From an uncultured Clostridia bacterium (GTDB taxonomy: Bacteria; Bacillota; Clostridia; Christensenellales; Borkfalkiaceae), in assembly GCA_949286835.1 (NCBI GenBank), contig CASEDP010000004.1:173922-237921 (forward strand): a DNA stretch of 64,000 nt, read 5' to 3'. A program made the position numbers and the translations under genes. Of this stretch, positions 1 to 8,520 are shown piece by piece (position 1 is the first letter of the stretch; the number at the start of each line of letters is the position of its first letter). Under the pieces are notes generated by a model that saw only the letters and a list, made by a program, of their open reading frames with translations, searched no databases and was not told where the DNA came from.

Positions 1-1708
1 CGCCCGCCGCCTTTGCGACGATGTCGCCCGTAGCCTGCCAGGAGGCGCCGTTACTCGACTGCGCATAGGTATTAGAAACACCCGAATAGCAGTTGGAGAT
101 GAGCGTATCCGTCTCGGCATATCCTACAATGCCGCCCGCATATGCGCCCTTGTACGCGTCGTTGAGACCCTGCATACTCAGATAGTTGTTTGCTATTATT
201 TCGCCCGTCGCATAGCAGTTATATACCGACGATAATAGCCCGAGAGTGCCGACAATGCCGCCGACGTGCATACCGCCGTTGACGTCGCCCAGCGAGTAGC
301 AGTCCGAAACGTAGGCGATGGCGTTGATATCGGAGGAGACGAGATAGCCGGCAATGCCGCCCGTAGAACGGGGCGAGCCGCTGCCGATGACCTCTATATC
401 GGTGCCGCAGCCGTAGATGAAGGAATCATAGGTGATTAAAGAGCCGCCGGAATTGCTGTATGCCGCCTGAAGGACGCCCGCGACGCCGCCCATACAAATC
501 ATCTGATTGTCGTCGCCTTCCGAAGAAACCGTGCCGTTTACGAGCTTGCAGCCCGATATCTCGACGCCGATGCCGAAACCGACGACAGAGCCGACGTATA
601 CGCCTGCGCCCGCCGCGCCGGGATGGGTTAAAACCTCATAATCAGAGAGAGTGACATCCTTTATAACTGCGGGAGACGTCATAGTCGCCGCGACATAGCC
701 GAACAGTCCGACGTAGGGGAGATATTCCTCCGCATACGTCTCCTGGTCGACGACTTCGTCGGTGATATAGAAATTGCTGATAGTATGTCCGTCGCCGTCG
801 AAAGTGCCGCTGAAAATTGCGGTACTGTTGGACGCGTCGCCGGAGACGTAGAGCTGTTCGCCCTTCATATCTATGTCTGCCGCCAGCTTGTAATGCGCGG
901 CGTTATATCCGGCATAAAAAGAGCTGTTTACGAGCGCAGCCATATTGAACAGGTCTATGGGGCGCTTCAGAAGGAAGGGGTTGTCCTCCGTGCCGTCGCC
1001 GTCGCCCCTCTGAATGAAGCTATCCTCCTGCTTTACTCCCGTTACGGCGATAGTGGCATTGCCGTCGACCGCTTCTATCGTATAGACGCCGTTCTCGTCG
1101 GGAAGGAGCACTTCCGTATTGTAGCTTACGTCAAATTCCTGAACATAGTACGGGCTGAGGTTGATCTTGAAGCTGAAAGGTTCGCCGTTGACAGCCTTGA
1201 CGTCATATTCCATTACGACATCTTCGTCTTTAGCCTCGCCGTCGACCATTCCCGAATAGAGAGTTTTTCCCTCGAGGTCGGTGTAGGTCATACGGAGAAC
1301 AGTCTTGTATTCCGCACCGCTGGAATCCGTCGTCTTCTGCGATTTGTCGAATGTAAGGGTGCTTAACGTGCTTATGTTGTCGACCTTTATTACGGTCGCG
1401 GCAGACATTGTGAAGGAATATACTCCCTCTGCGTCGGGCAGAAGCAGTTCGTCGTTGACCTTGACTGCCGGTTCGCCCGTCGCGTTTGCGCCGACCTCTA
1501 TCTTGAAGCGCACGTTTACGCCCTCTTTGACTTTGCCGCCGTTATTGAACCCCTCCATATTGTCTATGAACACGATGTCCACGCCCGCGCCTTCGGCGGT
1601 GAGGACATAGTATTCGGGTTCGTTCGCGGCACACGCCGCCGCGCCCGCAAGACAGGATATGCCCGTTGCAATGCAAAGCGCAATCATAAATTTTCTGAGT
1701 TTACCCAT
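1..1708 (-). CDS. Surface lipoprotein with GLUG-type repeats (3' end outside window)
   Basis: Open frame on the minus strand from an ATG at 1708 to the left edge, about 569 codons, so the C-terminus is missing. A GGAGA ribosome site lies about 8 bases upstream. The N-terminus has a basic start, a hydrophobic core and an AAAC sequence that could be a weak lipobox near residue 25. The first part looks like Ig/bacterial-repeat domains. The distal part has repeated GGIVG...NCY and GGIAGY...DCYS units, typical of GLUG motifs in clostridial surface proteins. A cell-surface role is inferred; the substrate or partner is unknown. It faces the same way as the next lipoprotein but is separated from it by a terminator. 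Confidence 0.75.
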   Translation of the reverse strand, partial: MGKLRKFMIALCIATGISCLAGAAACAANEPEYYVLTAEGAGVDIVFIDNMEGFNNGGKVKEGVNVRFKIEVGANATGEPAVKVNDELLLPDAEGVYSFTMSAATVIKVDNISTLSTLTFDKSQKTTDSSGAEYKTVLRMTYTDLEGKTLYSGMVDGEAKDEDVVMEYDVKAVNGEPFSFKINLSPYYVQEFDVSYNTEVLLPDENGVYTIEAVDGNATIAVTGVKQEDSFIQRGDGDGTEDNPFLLKRPIDLFNMAALVNSSFYAGYNAAHYKLAADIDMKGEQLYVSGDASNSTAIFSGTFDGDGHTISNFYITDEVVDQETYAEEYLPYVGLFGYVAATMTSPAVIKDVTLSDYEVLTHPGAAGAGVYVGSVVGFGIGVEISGCKLVNGTVSSEGDDNQMICMGGVAGVLQAAYSNSGGSLITYDSFIYGCGTDIEVIGSGSPRSTGGIAGYLVSSDINAIAYVSDCYSLGDVNGGMHVGGIVGTLGLLSSVYNCYATGEIIANNYLSMQGLNDAYKGAYAGGIVGYAETDTLISNCYSGVSNTYAQSSNGASWQATGDIVAKAAG

Positions 1709-2222
1709 TTAGCTTTCTCCGTATTGAATATATGTTGTAAGCCGTAACAGAGATAAAATCTGTCATTTTTGGCACTCTTAGCCGCGTGGCAGACAATACC
1801 CCATACTTTTAATACTAAATAATTTTAGCATAATACGGATAATAATGCAAAATAATATGACCCTTTTACGACAAAAATTTCGTATAAATTTTTTTTATAT
1901 TTTATTTTTGCCCTGATTATATTGCAATTTTATGCAATTATACGCCGAAAAAATGAATAAACCGCGATATATAGTATGCACTGCACCGCTTTGCCACAAT
2001 AAAGTGAAATTTCGGAGAAAAATTTCCCTGTCCGCAGCGTTCGGCAGAAAATCGGCGGCGGGCGCTATCGGCAGCCTTATTTGTCTTTAATACCATTTTT
2101 GGACGCCGCCGCAACAATTTTTGCCAAAGTTCTGACTGTTGACGGCAATCTGCCGCCCCCTTTGAACGCGGCGTTTGGCATCTCCTTGACGCCCCGCGCA
2201 AAATTCGGCGCGCGGAAAACGC
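1709..2222. other. Gene-free upstream region of the GLUG lipoprotein
   Basis: About 510 bases between two minus-strand lipoprotein genes. It is AT-rich from 1790 to 1960, where the promoter of the lower gene should lie. Short open frames near 1938-2201 (minus) and 2081-2281 (plus) lack ribosome sites and recognisable sequence, and the second runs into a terminator. I see no gene here. Confidence 0.5.
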
Positions 2223-2260
2223 AAAAAACCGCCCCGAGAGATTTTCTTCCCTCGGGGCGG
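2223..2260 (-). terminator. Rho-independent terminator of the collagen-like lipoprotein gene
   Basis: A GC-rich hairpin with arms at 2229-2240 and 2251-2260 (ccgccccgag-type stem), followed on the minus strand by a run of six T. It starts about 30 bases after the stop codon of the gene at 2293-4851. Confidence 0.85.
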
Positions 2261-2292
2261 CATTGCCGGCTTTTATATTAAGCTTTAGTTTT

Positions 2293-4851
2293 TTATGCTT
2301 CTTCAGTAACTGCGGTTATGGTGATAATATAATCGCCCGCCTTATCAGCATCCAGATAAAGTCTTACGGGAGAACCCGTGCTTTCAATCGTCGTCACAGG
2401 CTCGCCATACATATCCGTCATAGTAGCACCCGCCTGACAAGTTATGGTATAAGTTCCGGCTTCGCCGATGAAATAGAGCATTTTTTCATAGCAATCATAG
2501 GAATCAGACCAATCTTCCGCCGTAAGGGTAATCTGCCAATAACCCGCACTCTCCAGCGCATTTCCGCCGGAAGGTATCTTGATTTCGCCGGGGGCTACGC
2601 CGTCGGGGATTTCAGGCTCTACGGGAGGTACGGGAACGCCTATCTCTACCGTTGCCGTACCCGTAAAGTTGTTAGGCGCCGCATAAACTTCAAGCAGTAC
2701 ATAGATAGTCTGTCCGGCTTCAACAGTCACCGCAACGCTGCCTGAACCGATATTTGAACTCCACGAAAAGGTGCTGTCGCTATAATATCCGACAGAAACA
2801 GAAGTATCCTCGTTTCCTGCGGTTACAAGCTTGAACGTCACCGCCTCCTCGCTGCTGTTTTCGTAGGTATAATATCTCGTCCCTTTGAAATTGTCAAACG
2901 ATAATGAGCTTTCGGCTGTAAGCGCAACGGGATATGCGGCACTGCTGCCTGCATCTTCCGCCGTAGTCTTTCTGAGAAGGATCTGATACTCGGTTGCCGT
3001 ATATACGTTGGTAGTACCGGCAGCGAAGTAATATGTCTTGCCTGCTTCGGCTGCAAATACGCCTCTGTCAGACTGAATATTGAGAAGCATGTACTCATCG
3101 CTGTACGATGCGTCGGAATATACTTCCGCCGTGGAAGCGCCGCTTACAACAAGAGTATAGTTACCTGCCTCTGCCGCAGTCCACTTGTAATAGTACTTAG
3201 GCGCACCGCTGGAAACAGTACCAGAGGTTTGAGTGTCGAGAGCAAGCTCCGCAGGATTGGACATTTCGCCGACCTCAGCATAGAACTCTGCGCTGAGCGA
3301 AATGTTACCCGTCGAGGACTTAACCTTGAATAAGAAATTGGTGGTTAATGCAGTATCCGTAAACTGGATAACTCCGCTCTCGGTCAGGGTTACGGGAACA
3401 TTAGTCCAGTTGCTCTTGGTCGTAAACTCGAGCGTGGTGCCCTCGCCGAGGGTTATGTTAAGCCTGCTGTAACTCGTATCGGGGTTAGTCCAGGAATAGT
3501 ATATCCACTGGTCAGGCTCTGCGGTCATGGTTATGCCGCCGTCCGTAAGTGCGGCACCGTCGAGCGCGAGTTCTTCAATCGTGCCGCCTGCGGGCGCTTC
3601 AAGATACTCTACATTTATGGAGTAGACTATTGTATCTCCATAAGAATATCTGCCCGAATCAAAATAGGAATAATCTACCGAACAGCCGAGGGAATCGCTT
3701 TCTCCCGCACGGATAATCGCGGTATAGGATCCGTCATCGGCGACGCCATCTTTTTCATAGCCATATTCATCGGTGATTATGCCTTCGGTGCTGTTAAGGG
3801 TTATCTTCACCATGGCATTTTCTTCACCTGCAACTATACTGAACGCATGACAATTGATGAACGGTTCGGGTCCCCAGCCCCAATCCTCCTCGCCGCTCGT
3901 TACCGTCACAGCATAAGTGCCACTTTCTTCGACGCTGTAAGACGTTTCGCCCCAGTCGTTTACTGTGGTTGTCATGCTCTTTGCCACGTCGACAGCCACA
4001 TCTGTCGCCGTCGCAGAGGTCTTGCCGCCCGAAAGAACGGTATAGCCATCGACGGAGATGGTGTATTCACCCGCCTCTTCGGGGGAAATGGAAATCTTGC
4101 CGTTTTCGTCGGTCGTCGCCTTGACGCTGCCCTCTTCTGAAACGCCTGTGCCCGAAACGGTTACTTCAACGTTTGCAAGAGGCGCTCCTTCATATGTTAC
4201 GGTTATTTCATATTGAAGCTTGGGAATGACGACAAGCTCGATGTGTCCGCAGCCGTCTTTGGTGCACATCTTGTAGCCGATACCTTCGTTTTCGAGAGTG
4301 GAGGGAACGACTACCGTCACCTTATCGTCATAGGAATGAATATGCGTGATCTCTTCGGGAATAGCCACCGTAAGCTTGGTGCCGCTTGTGAGAGCTACTT
4401 CGAGAGCTCCATTCTTATATGTAATGCTCTCTATGCCTGCGCCGTTAGCGCCTGCAGCGCCGTCTGCGCCCTTGATGGAACCGATCTTCTGCCAGGTGCC
4501 CGTAGTCTTTGTATATACATCGAACGTAGTCTTATTGAGATAGAAGTCGCCGTCTGCGCCGTCAGCCGCGGCAGGTTCGCTCTCGCCGACCGTCCACTTG
4601 GTGCCGTCCTTGCCGGCTGCACCCGTATCGCCCTTGTCGCCCTTTTCGCCCTTGGCATCTTCGAGTATGCCGATGAGCCATTCTTCGTAGCTGAGCACGT
4701 CGCCTTCGGCAGCAGCTTCAACATACTGCTGATACTGGGCATAGTACTCTTCGTTGTGCGCTTCTCCGGAGCAGGCGGCAAGCCCGAAAGCACCCGCCGT
4801 CAGCGCCGTCGAGGACAGCAATACAAGCAACAGTTTAGTCTTTTTGTTCAT
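2293..4851 (-). CDS. Large cell-surface lipoprotein with a short collagen-like segment
   Basis: 852 residues, starting at ATG 4851 because an AAGGAG site lies 8 bases upstream; a longer in-frame start at 4896 has none. The N-terminus is a type II signal peptide with a clear LAAC lipobox, so the protein should be lipid-anchored outside the membrane. Around residues 60-90 there are Gly-X-Y triplets (GEKGDKGDTGAAGKDG), then a WTVGESEP/GADGDFYLN region as often seen in clostridial collagen-like lipoproteins. The rest is beta-rich, with repeated pre-peptidase C-terminal-like blocks (YYYKWTAAEAGNYTL, WQITLTAEDW). No catalytic motif was seen. Adhesion or polymer binding is possible but not shown. 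Confidence 0.8.
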   Translation of the reverse strand: MNKKTKLLLVLLSSTALTAGAFGLAACSGEAHNEEYYAQYQQYVEAAAEGDVLSYEEWLIGILEDAKGEKGDKGDTGAAGKDGTKWTVGESEPAAADGADGDFYLNKTTFDVYTKTTGTWQKIGSIKGADGAAGANGAGIESITYKNGALEVALTSGTKLTVAIPEEITHIHSYDDKVTVVVPSTLENEGIGYKMCTKDGCGHIELVVIPKLQYEITVTYEGAPLANVEVTVSGTGVSEEGSVKATTDENGKISISPEEAGEYTISVDGYTVLSGGKTSATATDVAVDVAKSMTTTVNDWGETSYSVEESGTYAVTVTSGEEDWGWGPEPFINCHAFSIVAGEENAMVKITLNSTEGIITDEYGYEKDGVADDGSYTAIIRAGESDSLGCSVDYSYFDSGRYSYGDTIVYSINVEYLEAPAGGTIEELALDGAALTDGGITMTAEPDQWIYYSWTNPDTSYSRLNITLGEGTTLEFTTKSNWTNVPVTLTESGVIQFTDTALTTNFLFKVKSSTGNISLSAEFYAEVGEMSNPAELALDTQTSGTVSSGAPKYYYKWTAAEAGNYTLVVSGASTAEVYSDASYSDEYMLLNIQSDRGVFAAEAGKTYYFAAGTTNVYTATEYQILLRKTTAEDAGSSAAYPVALTAESSLSFDNFKGTRYYTYENSSEEAVTFKLVTAGNEDTSVSVGYYSDSTFSWSSNIGSGSVAVTVEAGQTIYVLLEVYAAPNNFTGTATVEIGVPVPPVEPEIPDGVAPGEIKIPSGGNALESAGYWQITLTAEDWSDSYDCYEKMLYFIGEAGTYTITCQAGATMTDMYGEPVTTIESTGSPVRLYLDADKAGDYIITITAVTEEA

Positions 4852-5193
4852 ATACTTCTCCTTTTCTCTCATAGGCGGCCGATACATCAACCGCATACGT
4901 TTAAAAATTATTTTCGGAAATTATGTGCGTATATTTCAACTAAACCGCATAAATATGCACATAACTTACAAATATGTATATATATTATCACTTGAGAACA
5001 AATAATGCAATACTTTTTTTTAATTTTATAAGGTTTTAATCTTTTAAAATTTTATACCCAAGATAAGTACGGGTTATAGTTTTGTTAAATTTAAATATTA
5101 TTGTCAATTTATGCGAGAACTGACGGGCAGGCTTGAGAATGGACGTGGCGGCGGCAGATAAAATAAGCCGCCGCCCCGACCGCGCCCAACTTT
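4852..5193. other. AT-rich intergenic region with a hairpin
   Basis: About 340 bases. The part next to 4851 is very AT-rich and should hold the promoter of the lipoprotein gene. A perfect 9-bp GC stem (5147-5155 with 5167-5175) lies just downstream of the GTPase gene ending at 5194. It lacks a T-run on the minus strand, so terminator function is uncertain. Confidence 0.4.
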
Positions 5194-6150
5194 TTACCCC
5201 CCATAATGGCGTTCGCCGAGGTATTTAAATTGTTTAAGACCGGGATGAGCGCGCGAAATGCTGAGCACCGGTCCCTTCTGGCGATAGACCGCGCTGTATT
5301 CATATCCGACCTTTGCCGTAACGGTCAGCCAGTCCTTTGTAGCCACGCCCGAAATGAGCGAATTTGTCCTGAGCGCAAAGCCGTCGTAGGCGATATCCGC
5401 CTCGCAACAGGTCATAATATATCTGCCTATTACAATATATCCTGCGGGCACCTTGCGCGAGACCGCCGCCATACCCCTGAATTTTACCGTCTTGCCTATA
5501 TAGTTCTGCGGCTTTTCGGAGAGGTCGCGGTAGAACAGCGCGAAATCGCGGTCGGCAATCTCTATGACGGGCGCGTCCATATCATAGGGCATAGGGTCCT
5601 CTATCTCGTCAAATTCCGCCTTGCCGCCGATGTATTCATACACTATGTCGGGGCGGCGAGAGATGCCCCTTATGATCTTGTGGAACTCCTGCTTTTCATA
5701 CTCGCCCTTGAAGCGGTTGAATACGACCATCTGCGTCATCTGCACCTTGTCAAACACCAACTGGCGCATATTACGGTTATAGTTTATAAACGTCGCCGCG
5801 TCGAAAAAGGTCATTATCTGGTTTATGACAAAGCTTTCGGGCATTGCGTCGAAGAACTTGTTGAGCATCCACGCGCCGTTGTATTCGACGACTACCCTCT
5901 CCGCCCTGTGCTTTTTGACGAGGTATTCAAGCGTATTGCCGTTCAGGTCGTCCTCGTCGTCGATATACTCGATTGCGACGTTCTTCACCTTGAAGCGTTC
6001 GGGGGCATATTCCTCTTCGCCCTCTTCGCAGACGAGAAGGAGGGTGCGCTCGCCGTTTTCCATACGCGGGTCCTCCAGCGTCTCCTGTATGAACTTTGTC
6101 TTGCCCGATTCCAGAAAACCGAGAAAGAGAAATACGTTTATATCCTGCAT
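5194..6150 (-). CDS. P-loop GTPase fused to a YcgQ/DUF1980-like domain
   Basis: 318 residues. Residues 11-18 (GFLESGKT) form a Walker A loop like that of the CobW/SIMIBI GTPases, but the CxCC metal motif of CobW is absent. From about residue 195 the sequence resembles the C-terminal domain of YcgQ/TIGR03943 proteins: a Gly-rich YIGKTVKFRG strand, then GRYIMTCCEAD with the paired Cys 248-249. In known systems YcgQ works with the permease YcgR, and these genes are often linked to zinc supply; here the domain is attached to a GTPase instead. The next gene on the same strand is a CobW protein 299 bases upstream, supporting a shared metal-related role (inference). Confidence 0.65.
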   Translation of the reverse strand: MQDINVFLFLGFLESGKTKFIQETLEDPRMENGERTLLLVCEEGEEEYAPERFKVKNVAIEYIDDEDDLNGNTLEYLVKKHRAERVVVEYNGAWMLNKFFDAMPESFVINQIMTFFDAATFINYNRNMRQLVFDKVQMTQMVVFNRFKGEYEKQEFHKIIRGISRRPDIVYEYIGGKAEFDEIEDPMPYDMDAPVIEIADRDFALFYRDLSEKPQNYIGKTVKFRGMAAVSRKVPAGYIVIGRYIMTCCEADIAYDGFALRTNSLISGVATKDWLTVTAKVGYEYSAVYRQKGPVLSISRAHPGLKQFKYLGERHYGG

Positions 6151-6320
6151 ACTTCTACCTTTTATATTTTATGTTGCCGTCACCGGCAAACAAAATTCAC
6201 GAAACAAAAATTTTCGGCGCAAGCAGGGTTTCCCTGCGCCAGCGCACCACATTTGTGGCTCTGCCACCTACTACGCTGACGCTCCGTGCGACCGACTTCG
6301 TCGGGCGGGCAGTAGGTGAA

Positions 6321-6365
6321 GGCGGCGCAATTATTATATTTGATAGCACTTAAGATTGCGCCGCC
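6321..6365. other. Long hairpin between the two GTPase genes
   Basis: Perfect 11-bp inverted repeat (ggcggcgcaat, 6321-6331; attgcgccgcc, 6355-6365) with a 23-base AT-rich loop. It has no clear T-run on either strand. It could be a terminator remnant or an RNA structure in the leader of the gene starting at 6150. Confidence 0.45.
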
Positions 6366-6374
6366 GAGGACGAG

Positions 6375-6420
6375 GGCGGATTTTTCAAAATGTGCCTCGG
6401 TTTGGCACATTTTGCCGCCC
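6375..6420. terminator. Hairpin after the CobW-type gene, possible terminator
   Basis: Perfect 10-bp inverted repeat (caaaatgtgc 6386-6395, gcacattttg 6405-6414), enclosed by an outer gggcgg/ccgccc pair with an asymmetric bulge that supplies T residues on the plus strand. It sits 30 bases past the stop codon at 6450 and probably ends that minus-strand transcript. Confidence 0.4.
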
Positions 6421-6449
6421 GAGATAAGTCCGACACAACAGGTATAAAT

Positions 6450-7613
6450 TTACGAAACCTTAAACAACTCCCCCAACTCCTCTTCGTCGAGCTTGGAGCC
6501 GATTACGCACAGCCTGCCCGTGTATTCCGCACTGCCGCTGCGCACGTCGCTTTCGCCGGGTACATAGTCGAAGTGCAGCCAACTGCCGTCCTCCGCCTGC
6601 ACTATGCCCTTTGCCCTTAAGACCGTGCCGAACCTTACGGCGTCGGATAGCTGGGCAAGCATAGCCTTTAACCCGTCGGGCGTAAACCTTGCCGAGGTCT
6701 CTATGCCCCAGCTTGAGAACACCTCGTCCGCGTGATGATGGTGGTGATGCCCTTCGTGGTCGTGGCAGCAATGCCCGTCCTCGTCGTGGTGGCGGTGGCA
6801 ATGTTCGTGCCCGTCCTCGTCGTGGTGGTGGTGACAGTGCTCGTGCTCATCCTCGTCGTCGTGGTGGTGATGATGTTCGTGCCCGTCCTCGTCGTCGTGG
6901 TGGTGACAGTGCTCGTGCCCGTCCTCGCCGTCGTGGTGGTGACAGTGCTCGTGCCCGTCCTCGTCGTCGTGGTGCTCGTGAAGTTCGCTTTCCAGCTTTT
7001 TAAGCTCGGTTGCGAGCGTTGCGCTGTGCTCCATAGCCTTGAGTATCTGCCTGCCGCCGAGCGACGACCACTCCGTAGTGACGACGGTGGCGTCGGGGTT
7101 GTGCTCCTTTACCAGCGCGAGCGCCGCCTGCAGCTTCTTTTCGCCCGCTACGTCGGCGTGGCTGAACACTATGCACGCAGCCGTCTCTATCTGGTCGTTG
7201 AAGAACTCGCCGAAGTTCTTCATATACATCTTGCACTTGTTGGCGTCCACGACCGTAGTCATAGAATTTATGGTGCAGTCGGTAAGGTTTGCCCTCTCCA
7301 CCGCCTTTACCACGTCGGAGAGCTTGCCCACGCCGGACGGCTCTATGAGTATCCTGTCGGGGTGATATTCCTCCGTCACCTTTTTAAGCGCCTTTGCAAA
7401 GTCGCCGACGAGCGAACAGCATATACAGCCGGAGTTGAGCTCGTTTACGGTTATGCCCGCATCCTTCATAAAACCGCCGTCGACGCCTATTTCGCCGAAT
7501 TCGTTTTCAATGAGCACGAGCTTTTCGCCCGCGTATGCCTCTTTTATGAGCTTTTTGATGAGCGTAGTCTTGCCCGCGCCCAAAAAGCCGGAGAATATGT
7601 CAATCCTGGTCAT
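6450..7613 (-). CDS. CobW/ZNG1-family zinc-type GTPase with a His-rich repeat
   Basis: 387 residues. Residues 9-16 (GFLGAGKT) are the Walker A loop, residues 63-66 (CICC) the CxCC metal site, and EPSGVG near 91-96 is also typical of COG0523 proteins. The C-terminal CobW_C domain spans about 297-387. Residues 212-294 between the domains are almost only His, Asp, Glu, Gly and Cys, built from 12-residue repeats. Family members are GTP-dependent metal chaperones, several for zinc; the His/Cys tract would bind metal. The G4 position reads SHAD (151-154) instead of the usual NKxD, so nucleotide preference may be altered. Specificity is inferred. Confidence 0.88.
   Translation of the reverse strand: MTRIDIFSGFLGAGKTTLIKKLIKEAYAGEKLVLIENEFGEIGVDGGFMKDAGITVNELNSGCICCSLVGDFAKALKKVTEEYHPDRILIEPSGVGKLSDVVKAVERANLTDCTINSMTTVVDANKCKMYMKNFGEFFNDQIETAACIVFSHADVAGEKKLQAALALVKEHNPDATVVTTEWSSLGGRQILKAMEHSATLATELKKLESELHEHHDDEDGHEHCHHHDGEDGHEHCHHHDDEDGHEHHHHHDDEDEHEHCHHHHDEDGHEHCHRHHDEDGHCCHDHEGHHHHHHADEVFSSWGIETSARFTPDGLKAMLAQLSDAVRFGTVLRAKGIVQAEDGSWLHFDYVPGESDVRSGSAEYTGRLCVIGSKLDEEELGELFKVS
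6732..6980 (-). repeat. 36-bp (12-residue) His/Asp/Glu-rich coding repeat
   Basis: Within the CobW-type gene, about six tandem units of 36 bases encode variants of DGHEHCHHHDDE. Units differ by one or two residues (C to H, D to G or E), and the last degenerates into a run of six His. The repeat keeps the frame. Such repeats change length by slippage, so copy number may vary between strains. Confidence 0.9.
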
Positions 7614-7749
7614 CTTTTTTAACTTCCTTGAAATTTACGTTCTACATTATTTTATACACACTTTTTTGTCTTGTCAAACGAACGAGGGCAAAAGCCGCGC
7701 AATATGCCTATACCCCGCTTCCCTTGCCCGCGCAATGCCCGTGCAGACA

Positions 7750-7785
7750 AAACTTAAGCGGCGCGGAACTCAATTCCGCGCCGCC
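7750..7785 (-). terminator. Terminator of the DUF2188 gene
   Basis: An 11-bp perfect GC stem (gcggcgcggaa at 7758-7768 with ttccgcgccgc at 7774-7784) followed on the minus strand by TTAAGTTTTGT. It starts 17 bases past the stop codon at 7802. Confidence 0.7.
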
Positions 7786-7801
7786 GAAATATGCCTTTAT
7801 A

Positions 7802-8437
7802 TTACTTCTTGTAGTTTAGCCTTCTGAAGGAGCCGTCCTCCTTATGAATGACAATTCTTGCCTCCTGGCTTTCGGCGAGCTTCTTTGCGAACTCTATCGC
7901 CTCTGCCTGAGTGAAGAACAGCTTTATCGCCTTAGAGCCGCCTGCCGCCTTTACCTGCCACTTGTTGTCGTCCTTGCGCTTGGAGATGTGATAGGTCTTG
8001 ACGGGCGTCTTGGGCGTCTTGGGCGCCTTAGGCGCTTCGTCGGCGGGCGCGCCGTCCTCTGCCGCGGGCGCGGGCTCTTCTGCCTTTTCCGCTTTGGAAG
8101 GCGCGGTCTTTTCGGTCTTTTCTGCCTTAGTGGGCACAGCCTTTTCGGTCTTTGCAGGGGCTGCCGTCTTTTCCTCGGCTACGGGCTCCGCCACAGGTTC
8201 GGGCTGCTTTCCTTCCGCCTCGGTCTTTACGGCGGGCTCTGCCGCAGGTTCTTCTGCAACGCCCTCTTCAACATATTCGGGTTCGCCCTCTTCTTCCTCT
8301 TCGGCGCCGCCCTTTTTAACGCTCTTTACGATGAGCGCGATGAGAATGGCGAGAAGTATTACGATGATAACGCCTATTCCTACCCACCCCCAGGGATTGA
8401 ACCACTCGGGCAGGGAAACCAAGTACGATAAGTTCAT
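7802..8437 (-). CDS. Membrane-anchored DUF2188-domain protein
   Basis: 211 residues from ATG 8437, preceded by AGGAAGG about 8-10 bases upstream; the frame stays open further upstream into the next gene but without a start signal. Residues about 13-38 are one membrane segment with a short N-terminal tail. An acidic stretch follows, then a long low-complexity linker of Ala, Glu, Lys, Pro and Thr. The C-terminal 65 residues (YHISKRKDDNKWQVKAAGG...) match the DUF2188 fold, whose conserved core is a W-x-V strand and a helix beginning QAEAIEFA. The function of DUF2188 is unknown to me. Confidence 0.8.
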   Translation of the reverse strand: MNLSYLVSLPEWFNPWGWVGIGVIIVILLAILIALIVKSVKKGGAEEEEEGEPEYVEEGVAEEPAAEPAVKTEAEGKQPEPVAEPVAEEKTAAPAKTEKAVPTKAEKTEKTAPSKAEKAEEPAPAAEDGAPADEAPKAPKTPKTPVKTYHISKRKDDNKWQVKAAGGSKAIKLFFTQAEAIEFAKKLAESQEARIVIHKEDGSFRRLNYKK

Positions 8438-8520
8438 AACCAAAACCTTCCTGTTATTAGATTTAATTCCTGTATATATTCTAATACTTTCAAAGCAAAT
8501 TGTCAAGAATAAGTTTAATG

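Noticed and set aside
785..1366. 193-codon plus-strand frame
   Set aside because: Antisense of the GLUG lipoprotein, which has a ribosome site and signal peptide.
6732..7622. 296-codon plus-strand frame of Val-rich repeats
   Set aside because: Antisense shadow of the His-rich repeat in the CobW-type gene.
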